Shown in pieces: positions 42,789 through 51,929 of a stretch of 64,000 nucleotides of DNA (positions within the stretch are counted from its first letter, which is position 1; each line of letters begins with the position of its first letter). The stretch is from an uncultured Ruminococcus sp. (GTDB lineage: Bacteria > Bacillota > Clostridia > Lachnospirales > Lachnospiraceae). Below the pieces are notes generated by a model. It searched no databases and was not told the DNA's origin. It saw only the letters and a program-made list of their open reading frames with translations. The translations under genes were made by a program, and so were the position numbers. The DNA lies in contig CAMMBV010000004.1 in assembly GCA_946494335.1 (NCBI GenBank), positions 35,010 to 99,009 on the forward strand. Direction: 5' to 3'.

Positions 42789-44264
42789 ATGCAGTTACAT
42801 GATAAAGATCTGCTCTCCGTTCAGGAGGTGCGAAGCCTTGTGGGGAAGGCAAAAGCCGCGCAGGAAGAACTGGGGAAAAAAGATCAGAAGGAGGTGGACA
42901 GACTGGTGGCCGCCATGACAAAGGCCGGAGTCTGCCACGGCAGGAGACTGGCAGTCAAGGCCCAGGAGGAAACCGGGTTCGGAGTGGCGGAAGATAAAAC
43001 AGTGAAAAATTATTTCGCCAGTCAGGGAGTTTATGATTATATCAAAGATATGAAAACCATAGGAGAGCTTGGACGGGATGAAGAGAAAAAAATCCGTAAG
43101 CTGGCGGTTCCGGTGGGAGTGATCGCCGGTCTTGTCCCTTCCACCAATCCCACGTCCACGGTTTTATATAAAGCGCTGATTTCCGTAAAAGCGGGCAATG
43201 CCATCGTGTTTTCACCCCATCCCAATGCGCGGGAATGCATCCTGGAGACTGTAAAGGTTCTGCGGGAAGCTTTGAGCGAAGCGGGAGGAAATGAGGATCT
43301 GGTATCCTGCGTCACCATTCCAACCATCCAGGCTACAGAGGAGATGATGAAACATCCCGATGTTTCCCTGATATTGGCGACGGGCGGCTCCGCTATGGTC
43401 CGGGCGGCCTACTCTTCCGGTACGCCCGCCATAGGTGTGGGACCGGGAAACGGCCCCGCCTTTATAGAAAAGACGGCGGATCTGCCTGCGGCGGTAAAGC
43501 GGATCATAGCTTCCAAAACCTTTGACAACGGAACCATCTGCGCATCGGAGCAGTCGGTGATCTGTACGGAGGATATGGCGGAGGCGGTGCAGCGGGAATT
43601 TAAGCGGCAGGGAGCCTGTTTTTTAGAGGGACAGGATCGAAAAAAACTGGGCGCCTTTATTCTTCGGGGCAACGGGACCATGAATCCCGCCATTGTGGGA
43701 AAGAGCGCCCGGGATATTGCCGGGCTGGCCGGTATTTCCGTGCCGGCAGACACAAAGGTTCTTGTGGCAAAAGAAGACGGGATTGGCCGGGGACATCCCT
43801 TTTCCAGTGAAAAGCTGGCTCCCATACTGGCTTTTTATACGGCGCGGGACTATAAAGAGGTGTGCCGCTTAAGCCGGGATATTCTTCGCCATGAGGGAGC
43901 AGGGCATACCTTCTCCATTCACACGGAGGATGAACAGATCGTGGATTACTTCTCCAGGCGGATACCGGTTTCCCGGCTTTTGGTCAACACATCCGCCTCC
44001 ATCGGCGGCATCGGCGGCTCCACCAATCTGGCGCCCGCGCTGACTCTGGGCTGCGGCGCGGTGGGCGGCAGCGCCACTTCTGAAAACGTAGGTCCGGCGG
44101 ATCTGTACAATATCCGCTATGTGGCCTATGGCACCAGGGAGCTGGAGGAAATCCGCCGGCGGATTCCCGATTATGGAAGAGAAACTGCAGGAAATACAGG
44201 CGGGGCTTCGGACTGCGTGGAGCAGATAGTGAAAAAAATCATTGAGAGACTTCAGGCAATGTAA
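42789..44264 (+). CDS. eutE: CoA-acylating acetaldehyde dehydrogenase
   Basis: VGVIAGLVPSTNPTSTVLYKALISVKAGNAIVFSPHPNA; FDNGTICASEQS active-site Cys. Confidence 0.96.
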   Translation: MQLHDKDLLSVQEVRSLVGKAKAAQEELGKKDQKEVDRLVAAMTKAGVCHGRRLAVKAQEETGFGVAEDKTVKNYFASQGVYDYIKDMKTIGELGRDEEKKIRKLAVPVGVIAGLVPSTNPTSTVLYKALISVKAGNAIVFSPHPNARECILETVKVLREALSEAGGNEDLVSCVTIPTIQATEEMMKHPDVSLILATGGSAMVRAAYSSGTPAIGVGPGNGPAFIEKTADLPAAVKRIIASKTFDNGTICASEQSVICTEDMAEAVQREFKRQGACFLEGQDRKKLGAFILRGNGTMNPAIVGKSARDIAGLAGISVPADTKVLVAKEDGIGRGHPFSSEKLAPILAFYTARDYKEVCRLSRDILRHEGAGHTFSIHTEDEQIVDYFSRRIPVSRLLVNTSASIGGIGGSTNLAPALTLGCGAVGGSATSENVGPADLYNIRYVAYGTRELEEIRRRIPDYGRETAGNTGGASDCVEQIVKKIIERLQAM

Positions 44265-44279
44265 AGGAGGAAATGAAAT

Positions 44280-44567
44280 ATGGCAGCAATGCAGGCATTA
44301 GGTATGATTGAGACAAAGGGACTTGTGGCGGCTATCGAGGCGGCGGATGCCATGGTAAAAGCAGCCAATGTGATGCTGATCGGAAAAGAACACGTGGGCG
44401 GCGGACTGGTTACGGTTATGGTAAGAGGCGATGTGGGAGCAGTAAAAGCGGCCACCGATGCAGGCGCGGCAGCTGCTGAGAGAGTGGGAGATCTGGTTTC
44501 CATTCATGTAATTCCAAGGCCCCATGATGAAGTGGAGACAATTCTGCCCCAGAACGGACGGTCATAA
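44280..44567 (+). CDS. eutM: BMC-domain hexameric shell protein EutM-like
   Basis: [54 protein letters not shown]. Confidence 0.96.
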   Translation: MAAMQALGMIETKGLVAAIEAADAMVKAANVMLIGKEHVGGGLVTVMVRGDVGAVKAATDAGAAAAERVGDLVSIHVIPRPHDEVETILPQNGRS

Positions 44568-44573
44568 AATGCC

Positions 44574-45185
44574 ATGGATTCTGTGATCGATAAAGTGACA
44601 GATGTGCTGCAAAGGGAGGGTGTGATACAGGTGGAAGTATCGGCAAGGCACGTCCATCTGTGCGAATCGTCTTTGCGCATTCTTTTTGGGGAAGGGGCGG
44701 CGCTGACGCCCAAAAGGCCCCTCTCCCAGACGGGGCAGTATCTGGCGGAGGAGAGAGTGAATCTGATCGGTCCTGGGGGCAGGAAAGACAGAGTGGCCAT
44801 ACTGGGCCCCCTTCGCGGGGAAACTCAGGTGGAATTATCCCGCAGTGACTGTATTGCGATGGGAGTGGAGGCGCCCGTCAGGCAGTCCGGGGATACAAAG
44901 GGCTCCGGTGCTGTGACCATCGAAGGACCAAAGGGAAGGCTTGCGATCAAAGAAGGGGTAATCATCGCTCAGAACCATATTCATATGACGCCGGAGACGG
45001 CCCAGGCTCTGAAGCTTACAGACAGACAGCATGTGAAGGTGTCTGTGTTCAGCGAACGGCCTCTCATATACAGCGACGTGCTGATCCGGGTGCATGAATC
45101 CTTTCGCACCCGGATGCATATTGATTTTGACGAGGCAAATGCGGCGATGGTCAGCGGCTTTACTCTGGGAAAGATTATACGGTGA
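44574..45185 (+). CDS. pduL: phosphate propanoyltransferase/acetyltransferase PduL
   Basis: VEVSARHVHLCE; IIAQNHIHMTPETAQ; amphipathic N-terminus. Confidence 0.93.
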   Translation: MDSVIDKVTDVLQREGVIQVEVSARHVHLCESSLRILFGEGAALTPKRPLSQTGQYLAEERVNLIGPGGRKDRVAILGPLRGETQVELSRSDCIAMGVEAPVRQSGDTKGSGAVTIEGPKGRLAIKEGVIIAQNHIHMTPETAQALKLTDRQHVKVSVFSERPLIYSDVLIRVHESFRTRMHIDFDEANAAMVSGFTLGKIIR

Positions 45186-45188
45186 TCT

Positions 45189-46001
45189 ATGGACTGGAAG
45201 GATGTGAACCGGTATCTGAAAGAGGTGGATCAGTCCAGATTTCAGATACGAAACAACAGCGGGCCGCTGAAAACAGGTCTGGATCTGGGAACGGCCTGTA
45301 TCGTGATTGCCGTGCTGGATGAAAGAAACCGCCCTGTGGCCTGTGAGATGAAACAAGCCCATGTATTGAAAGACGGGGTGGTTGTGGATTATATAAAAGC
45401 GCTGGAAACTGTGAGGGAGCTGAAGGCAAAACTGGAAAAAAGACTGGGACGAAAGCTGAAAAACTGTGCCATCGCCATGCCGCCGGGGACGGCGGACAGC
45501 GTCAGGACACACCGTTATGTGGCGGAGGGAGCCGGTTTTGAAGTGACAAAGATTCTGGAAGAGCCGGAGGCGGCCAATCAGGTTTTTGGCATCACCGACG
45601 GAGCGGTGGCGGATATCGGAGGCGGCACGACGGGAATGGCCCTGTTCCGGCATGGACAGATTATCCGGATGGAAGATGAGCCTACCGGGGGCGATCATCT
45701 CTCCCTGGTGCTCTCCGGTCATTATCATATATCCTTTGAGGAAGCGGAAGAACTGAAAATGGATGAAAGGAAGCAGGAGGAGATCCTTCCGGTGGTCCGG
45801 CCTGTTGTGGAAAAGATGGCTTCCATCATCCGCCGCTGCTGCGAAGGCAGTCTGACAGAGCAGCTGTATCTTTGCGGCGGAACCTGCTGTCTAAAAGGAA
45901 TGGAAAATATTGTGGAGAAAGAGACGGGGATGAAAACAGTCAAGCCGGAATATCCCTTTCTGGTAACACCGGCGGGGATTGCCATGAGCTGCGTGGTATG
46001 A
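45189..46001 (+). CDS. eutJ: ethanolamine utilisation chaperone-like protein EutJ
   Basis: KTGLDLGTACIVIAVLDE; ILEEPEAANQVFGITDGAVADIGGGTTG. Confidence 0.95.
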   Translation: MDWKDVNRYLKEVDQSRFQIRNNSGPLKTGLDLGTACIVIAVLDERNRPVACEMKQAHVLKDGVVVDYIKALETVRELKAKLEKRLGRKLKNCAIAMPPGTADSVRTHRYVAEGAGFEVTKILEEPEAANQVFGITDGAVADIGGGTTGMALFRHGQIIRMEDEPTGGDHLSLVLSGHYHISFEEAEELKMDERKQEEILPVVRPVVEKMASIIRRCCEGSLTEQLYLCGGTCCLKGMENIVEKETGMKTVKPEYPFLVTPAGIAMSCVV

Positions 46002-46017
46002 CAAAGGAGGCGTCTTT

Positions 46018-46272
46018 ATGCTGGATTATGAAGCGCTGGTGGAAGAAGTCACCAGAAGAGTTCTTAATTATCTGCAACAGCAGCCGGCCTGGGAACCGGA
46101 AAAAAAGGTCCTTACAGAAAAGGATGTGGCAAAGGCCTGGCGTCAGAATGTAAGCGTAATCAGGCTGAAAAAGGGCCAGCTGATTACGGAGCTGGCAAAA
46201 GACTTTGCCAGAGCCCGGGGAATTTGCATCGAAAACTTCTCTGGAAAAGAAAGGCCGGGTGATCAGATCTGA
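46018..46272 (+). CDS. 84 aa microcompartment-associated protein: encapsulation-peptide-like helix plus mini-domain
   Basis: MLDYEALVEEVTRRVLNYLQQQ amphipathic helix, linker, VLTEKDVAKAW...IRLKKGQLITELAKDFARARGI; good RBS; inside eut operon. Confidence 0.8.
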   Translation: MLDYEALVEEVTRRVLNYLQQQPAWEPEKKVLTEKDVAKAWRQNVSVIRLKKGQLITELAKDFARARGICIENFSGKERPGDQI

Positions 46273-46559
46273 TAATCGGTAAAGTAATAGGGAATGTCTG
46301 GGCCACCCGCAAAGAAGAACGGCTGGCGGGCTATAAACTGCTGGCCGTGCTTCCGCTGGCCGCTGACGGCAGCGTGACTGAGCGCTCTCCCATAGTGGCG
46401 GCGGATATGATCGGAGCGGGGATTGGGGAAACGGTGCTTTGCCTGTGCGGCAGCTCCGCCAGAATTGCGGCAGGCGGAGAAAGGATTCCCGTGGATGCGG
46501 CGGTGGCGGGCATCGTGGACGGATATGAGATTGAAAAGAGGGAGAATCACGGATGTTAG
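46269..46559 (+). CDS. eutN: microcompartment vertex protein EutN, apparent CTG start
   Basis: (L/M)IIGKVIGNVWATRKEERLAGYKLLAVLPL...GIGETVLCLCGSSAR; frame opens after TGA at 46260; only CTG at 46269 fits the family N-terminus and overlaps upstream TGA as CTGA. Confidence 0.85.
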   Translation: MIIGKVIGNVWATRKEERLAGYKLLAVLPLAADGSVTERSPIVAADMIGAGIGETVLCLCGSSARIAAGGERIPVDAAVAGIVDGYEIEKRENHGC

Positions 46560-47776
46560 ATGTGACAGTTTTTACGGACAGCGTAAGGGAATGGATCGAT
46601 CATCTGTCGATCAATTCCGTAATCATCTTTATTATGATGATTTTTATGCTGGTAGGCGCGGTGGATAAGATCAGGGGCAATAAGTACGGCTATGGCGAGC
46701 AGTTTGATGAAGGATTTCATGCTATGGGCTCCCTTGCCGTTGCCATGACGGGAGTGGTGGCTGCCGCTCCCGTTCTGGCAGTTATCCTGCGGCCGGTGCT
46801 GGTGCCGGTATTCCGGCTGGTGGGAGCGGATCCATCCATGTTTGCCGCCACGCTGCTGGCCTGCGACATGGGAGGATATTCTCTGGCCATGCAGCTTTCC
46901 GGCAGCGAAACCCTTGGAAATTTTGCGGGACTGATTCTGGGAACCATGATGGGAGCCACCCTGGTCTTTACCATTCCGGTGGCGCTGTCCATCATCTCAC
47001 CAGAAGACCGTCCCTATCTGGGAGCAGGCGTTCTGGCAGGTCTTATAACCGTTCCCTTAGGATGCATTGCAGGGGGACTGATGATGAATTTCACACCCTA
47101 TAAAATCAGTCTGCCGGCCATTTTAATCAATCTGATTCCGGTCATGGTTATCGCGGGTCTGATTGTGGCCGGACTGTGGATCTCTCCAGGAAAGATGATC
47201 CGGGGATTCAATAAATTCGGCACGGCGGTAACCATTATCATTACCATATTTACAGCTATTGCCGTATTTCAGTATCAGACAGGGATTCATTTTCCCCTGT
47301 TTGAGCTGATGGTGACTCCTGACGAACAGGGAGTGATTCCTCTGGAATCGGGCCTTCTGATCTGCGGACAGATTGCCATTGTGCTGCTGGGAGCTTTTCC
47401 CATGGTAAAATGGATCACCAATACATTTGGAAAACCTCTGCAGAAGGTGGGAAAAGTTCTGGGAATGGATGAGGTGGGTTCCACGGGTCTGGTGGCGTCT
47501 CTGGCCAACAATATTGCCATGTTTAATATTATGGGAAGGATGAATCCCAAGGGAAAGCTTTTGAATGTGGCCTTCGCTGTGGGGGCAGCCTTTGTTTTCG
47601 GAGATCATCTGGGCTTTACCGCCGGTGTGAATCATGACATGATTTTTCCGGTTATCGTTGGAAAACTGACAGCCGGGATTACCGCGCTGATTCTGGCCAG
47701 CGCGCTGTCGCCCATGCTGCTTTCCAAAGTGGAGAGTGTGATGGAACAGGAGAGGGAAAGGAAGGATGCAAAATGA
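46553..47776 (+). CDS. eutH: ethanolamine permease EutH
   Basis: IIMMIFMLVGAVDKIRGNKYGYGEQFDEGFHAMGSLAVAMTGVV. Confidence 0.96.
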   Translation: MLDVTVFTDSVREWIDHLSINSVIIFIMMIFMLVGAVDKIRGNKYGYGEQFDEGFHAMGSLAVAMTGVVAAAPVLAVILRPVLVPVFRLVGADPSMFAATLLACDMGGYSLAMQLSGSETLGNFAGLILGTMMGATLVFTIPVALSIISPEDRPYLGAGVLAGLITVPLGCIAGGLMMNFTPYKISLPAILINLIPVMVIAGLIVAGLWISPGKMIRGFNKFGTAVTIIITIFTAIAVFQYQTGIHFPLFELMVTPDEQGVIPLESGLLICGQIAIVLLGAFPMVKWITNTFGKPLQKVGKVLGMDEVGSTGLVASLANNIAMFNIMGRMNPKGKLLNVAFAVGAAFVFGDHLGFTAGVNHDMIFPVIVGKLTAGITALILASALSPMLLSKVESVMEQERERKDAK

Positions 47777-48192
47777 ATTTCAGCGAGAATTTTATTCGTG
47801 AGATCGTGGAAAAAATTGTAAATGGCACAGATTCTTTCGTAAAAGAAAAAGATAAAAGCGGTGTTTTGGCTGTAAAGACCGGTACGGTTGTCTGTGAACC
47901 CTTTCAGCAGCCGGGTGTGGCGTTAAAGGATATCGTTACCCTTGACGAGGCGCCCCGGATTGGAGCCGGAGTTATGGAACTTAAGGAAACAGACTTTTCG
48001 TGGACCCTTGATTACGATGAATTTGATATGGTGATAGAGGGAGAGCTGGAAATTGTGGTGGAGGATCGGGTAATCCGGGGGAGCAAAGGCGACATCCTTT
48101 ACATCCCCCGGGGAAGCCGCATCCACTTCAGGACGTCTTCCTATGCCAGATTTGCATACTTTGTCTATCCTGCCAACTGGCAGAAAAATTAG
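47773..48192 (+). CDS. eutQ: cupin-domain protein EutQ
   Basis: GAGVMELKETDFSWTLDYDEFDMVIEGELEIVVEDRVIRGSKGDILYIPRGS. Confidence 0.93.
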   Translation: MNFSENFIREIVEKIVNGTDSFVKEKDKSGVLAVKTGTVVCEPFQQPGVALKDIVTLDEAPRIGAGVMELKETDFSWTLDYDEFDMVIEGELEIVVEDRVIRGSKGDILYIPRGSRIHFRTSSYARFAYFVYPANWQKN

Positions 48193-49433
48193 GGCCTGCG
48201 GGGAGATTTCAGGAAACTGCCCCGCTGCACCGCGTCCTTTCCGTAGCGTTTTCGGATGGAATCCAAAGCTTCTTCCAGTTTGCGCTGCTTTCCGGTATCT
48301 GCAGGAGTCGACAGCGAATCCTGTGTCTGGGCAGGCAGGGTCTGCTGATAATCAAAAATCGACATCTGAACGGGCGTGTCGTCCGGTACCAGCTTGGAGG
48401 TGCGGATTCCCAGGAGGCGAATGGGAGTCTGATTCCAGAGCTCGTCAAAGAGGATGCAGGCAAAGCGGTAAAGGGTGTCTGTTGTGTTGGCGGGGGAAGG
48501 CAGGCTCATCTGATGGGAACTGGTGTCAAAGGTATGATATTTGATCTCGACGCAGATACTTTCCGCCATCATTTTCGCTTCCCGCAGCCGTCCGGATACA
48601 CTCTCTGACAGGGAGAGAAGGATCTTCAGGGCTTCTGCCCGGGTCAGGACGTCCCGGGCCAGGGTGGTGGAGTTTCCGATGCCCTTTGCTTTCTCAGGAT
48701 GAAACTGGAAGGGCCTTAAGTCTATGCCGTTGGCAAATTCCCACATCTGACGGCCGTGGCTTTTAAAATGACTGACCAGAAATTCCGGGTCAGCTGCTGC
48801 CAGATCTCCTATGGTATGAATTCCCAGCTGGTGCAGCCGTGCGGCGCTGGATTTTCCCACGGTATAGAGCTCTCCTGCAGGGAGCGGCCACATCTTTTGA
48901 GGGATTTCTTCCATATAAAGAGTGTGAATCCGGTCAGGTTTTTGAAAATCACTGGCCATTTTGGCCAGCAGCTTGTTGGGAGCGATTCCGATGTTTACGG
49001 TAAATCCAAGTTCACGGAAAATATGATCTTTTATGATTTGAGCCGCCGCTTCGGCGGAAGAATATCGGTGAGCGATGGGGGTATAGTAGAGGAAACACTC
49101 GTCCACCGACAGCTGTTCCAGGTCTGAAGTATAAGTGCGCAGCAAATCCATCAGGCGGCGGCTGTACTGGCGGTACAGTTCATGATCCGGCGGCGCCATC
49201 ACAAGGGAGGGACACTTTTTCAGGGCGGAGGCCACCGGCTCTCCTGTGACAATGCCGAAGGCTTTGGCCGGTGTGGATTTGGCCAGCACGACTCCGCGGC
49301 GCTTTTTTTCGTCGCCTCCGATGACAGAGGGCAAAGTCCGAAGATCAGGTCCTGTTTCGTTTTTCAGATTTTCCACAGAGGTCCAGCTAAGGTAAGCGGA
49401 ATTTACATCGATGTGAAAAATTATTTCCGACAT
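48189..49433 (-). CDS. dinB: DNA polymerase IV (Y-family)
   Basis: FHIDVNSAYLSWTSVE; DLEQLSVDECFLYYT. Confidence 0.94.
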   Translation of the reverse strand: MSEIIFHIDVNSAYLSWTSVENLKNETGPDLRTLPSVIGGDEKKRRGVVLAKSTPAKAFGIVTGEPVASALKKCPSLVMAPPDHELYRQYSRRLMDLLRTYTSDLEQLSVDECFLYYTPIAHRYSSAEAAAQIIKDHIFRELGFTVNIGIAPNKLLAKMASDFQKPDRIHTLYMEEIPQKMWPLPAGELYTVGKSSAARLHQLGIHTIGDLAAADPEFLVSHFKSHGRQMWEFANGIDLRPFQFHPEKAKGIGNSTTLARDVLTRAEALKILLSLSESVSGRLREAKMMAESICVEIKYHTFDTSSHQMSLPSPANTTDTLYRFACILFDELWNQTPIRLLGIRTSKLVPDDTPVQMSIFDYQQTLPAQTQDSLSTPADTGKQRKLEEALDSIRKRYGKDAVQRGSFLKSPRRP

Positions 49434-49494
49434 ATAATTTCATCCTCCCGTCTTTTATGGTATTATAGCAGGGAAACAGATAAAAGAAAAGCGT

Positions 49495-50205
49495 TTGGAC
49501 ACAGGAGGACATGGAATGAATACAACAGAGGAGCAAAAGGAACTGGAGTGGCTTTTGATGGAAAATCCGGAGGGACTTTCGGAGCATGCCAGACAATTCT
49601 CTGATTTGATGATGATATACCGCTGTGCCATCCGGGAGGTCAGAACAAAGCTGGAAGTTTTAAATGATGAATTTTCAGTGCGGCACAGAAGAAATCCCAT
49701 TGTATCCATTAAGACCAGAGTAAAAAAACCGCTGAGCATTGCCCGAAAAATGAAGCAGAAGCATATTGAACCCTCCACAGAAGCCATGATGGAGCACATG
49801 CATGATATTGCCGGCGTGAGGGTCACCTGCGCTTTTATTGATGATATTTACCATATCGCACAGCTTCTGGCACAGCAGGACGATATACGGGTGCACCGGA
49901 TCAAAGATTATATCCAGATGCCGAAACCCAACGGATACCGCAGCTATCATATGATAGTGGAAATACCCGTGTTCTTTTCCGAGAGAAAAGAATATGTGAA
50001 AGTGGAAGTACAGATCCGCACCATGGCAATGGATTTCTGGGCCAGCCTGGAACATCAGATTCGTTATAAAAAGCAGATCGAGGACAGGGAAGAACTGCAG
50101 ACGATCAGTCAGGAGCTTTTGGAATGTGCGGAAATTATTGCCCAGACGGATGTGAGGATGCAGAACATCAAGGAAATGATTGGAGAATTCTGCGAAACGG
50201 ATTAA
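49495..50205 (+). CDS. small alarmone synthetase / GTP pyrophosphokinase (RelQ-like)
   Basis: IKTRVKKPLSIARKMK; IAGVRVTCAFIDDIY; VEVQIRTMAMDFWASLEHQIRYKK. Confidence 0.9.
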   Translation: MDTGGHGMNTTEEQKELEWLLMENPEGLSEHARQFSDLMMIYRCAIREVRTKLEVLNDEFSVRHRRNPIVSIKTRVKKPLSIARKMKQKHIEPSTEAMMEHMHDIAGVRVTCAFIDDIYHIAQLLAQQDDIRVHRIKDYIQMPKPNGYRSYHMIVEIPVFFSERKEYVKVEVQIRTMAMDFWASLEHQIRYKKQIEDREELQTISQELLECAEIIAQTDVRMQNIKEMIGEFCETD

Positions 50206-50265
50206 TGTTTCACGCCGGATACATACAACTGCATATACTATACAAAGAAACTGACAGGAGTTTTT

Positions 50266-50637
50266 ATGTTTTTTGAAAAAAATATTCCGCTTTTTCTGGC
50301 CCAGTCATCGGGGATCACCACATGGGATCAGGAACAGATGCAGGAGAGGGAAGCGCGGCTGATGAAATCCTTTTATCCCCGGACTGCGGCGCAGGTTCAA
50401 AGCCTGGTGGAGCGGGAATGTGACCGGATGGAATATGACGGCAGCATGATGTATGACGAATATCCCGATAAGTTTATGATGGAACACATATGCAGGAAAA
50501 TTGAAGAGGAAATGGAAAACAGTGAAATAAACGCTCAGGAAAAAAGAAGGCCGGAATTATCAGATCTGATCCGTGTGCTGTTTTTCAATGAAATGTACCG
50601 GAGACGGTGCCGCCGCAGAAGATGCAGGTATTTTTAA
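50266..50637 (+). CDS. hypothetical protein with Arg/Cys-rich C-terminus
   Basis: ORF with upstream RBS; ends EMYRRRCRRRRCRYF. Confidence 0.65.
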   Translation: MFFEKNIPLFLAQSSGITTWDQEQMQEREARLMKSFYPRTAAQVQSLVERECDRMEYDGSMMYDEYPDKFMMEHICRKIEEEMENSEINAQEKRRPELSDLIRVLFFNEMYRRRCRRRRCRYF

Positions 50638-50697
50638 AATGTGGTTGAGGTTTTTAAGGAAAAATATTACAATAATAAGATGACAAGAGGTCACTCT

Positions 50698-50728
50698 GGC
50701 GTCAGTGTATGCTGGCGCTGATTATTTT
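50698..50728 (+). terminator. putative terminator hairpin
   Basis: GGCGTCAG-TGTATG-CTGGCGC followed by TGATTATTTT. Confidence 0.45.
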
Positions 50729-50744
50729 GCGGGAGTAAACAAGA

Positions 50745-51929
50745 ATGGATAAACTGAGGGAAGTATTGAACCTGTATATGACTGACGGGCTGCAGCAGAT
50801 TATTATCAGTAAGGCCCGGAAGGATAAAAACATAACGAAAGTAAAGATTCGTCCGGTACTGTTAAAGGGGGAACTGTATTCTCAGGCGTCCGCCACGATG
50901 GGGACCAGGGAACTTCATAAAAATTATAAAAAAGAAGAAATGACAGAAGAAATCCTGGGGCTGATGGAGCAGCAGTTTGGCCAGCTGCAGCTCTTTTCCC
51001 GGGAGATGGATGCGACAGCGCTGGTGAGCAAAAAAGGAAAAATGACGGTCAAATGCAAAAAGCACCGGGCTGGGATCGCAGATCCGGTAAGTCTGGAGCA
51101 TAACCGCGCCAAGAAATATATTCTTGAGGAAGGCAGGCCGGTGGATTTCCTGATTGATCTGGGCGTAATGAAAAAGGATGGCCAGATTGTCCAGGCCAAA
51201 TATGATAAATTTCGACAGATCAACCGGTTTCTGGAATTTATCGAAGATATTCTTCCCGGACTTGATAAAGGCAGGGAGATTACTATTGTGGATTTTGGCT
51301 GCGGGAAATCATATCTGACCTTCGCCATGTATTACTATCTTCATGAACTTAAGAGTTATGACGTGCGTATTATAGGACTGGATTTAAAAGAAGATGTGAT
51401 CCGGCACTGCAGCCAGCTGAGCAGCCGGTATGGTTACGAAAAGCTGGAGTTTTATGTGGGAGATATCGCCGGCTTTGAAAGAAAAGAACCGGTGGACATG
51501 GTGGTGACGCTTCACGCCTGTGATACGGCTACAGATTTTGCGCTGGCGAAGGCTGTAAGCTGGTCGGCCGGCGTGATCCTTTCCGTCCCCTGCTGCCAGC
51601 ATGAGTTAAACGGACAGATCTCAAATGATATACTTAAGCCGGTGTTCTCCTACGGCATCCTGAAGGAGCGGATGGCGGCCCTTGTCACGGACGGGCTTCG
51701 GGCGCAGCTGCTGGAAAACTGCGGATATGAGACGCAGATACTGGAATTTATTGATATGGAGCATACACCGAAAAATCTGCTGATCCGTGCGGTGAAAACA
51801 GGGAAGCGAAAAGAAGAGGACGGCAGTCTGGGGCAGTGTATGGAGTTCCTTCATGTGACCCCGACGCTTAAGCGGCTGCTGGAAGAACAGAAAAACCGGG
51901 AGGATACGGATGAAGAAAAGTTTGATTAA
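50745..51929 (+). CDS. class I SAM-dependent methyltransferase
   Basis: ITIVDFGCGKSYLTFAMYYYLHELKSYDVRIIGLDLKEDVI; DMVVTLHACDTATDFAL; SVPCCQHELNGQ. Confidence 0.85.
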   Translation: MDKLREVLNLYMTDGLQQIIISKARKDKNITKVKIRPVLLKGELYSQASATMGTRELHKNYKKEEMTEEILGLMEQQFGQLQLFSREMDATALVSKKGKMTVKCKKHRAGIADPVSLEHNRAKKYILEEGRPVDFLIDLGVMKKDGQIVQAKYDKFRQINRFLEFIEDILPGLDKGREITIVDFGCGKSYLTFAMYYYLHELKSYDVRIIGLDLKEDVIRHCSQLSSRYGYEKLEFYVGDIAGFERKEPVDMVVTLHACDTATDFALAKAVSWSAGVILSVPCCQHELNGQISNDILKPVFSYGILKERMAALVTDGLRAQLLENCGYETQILEFIDMEHTPKNLLIRAVKTGKRKEEDGSLGQCMEFLHVTPTLKRLLEEQKNREDTDEEKFD

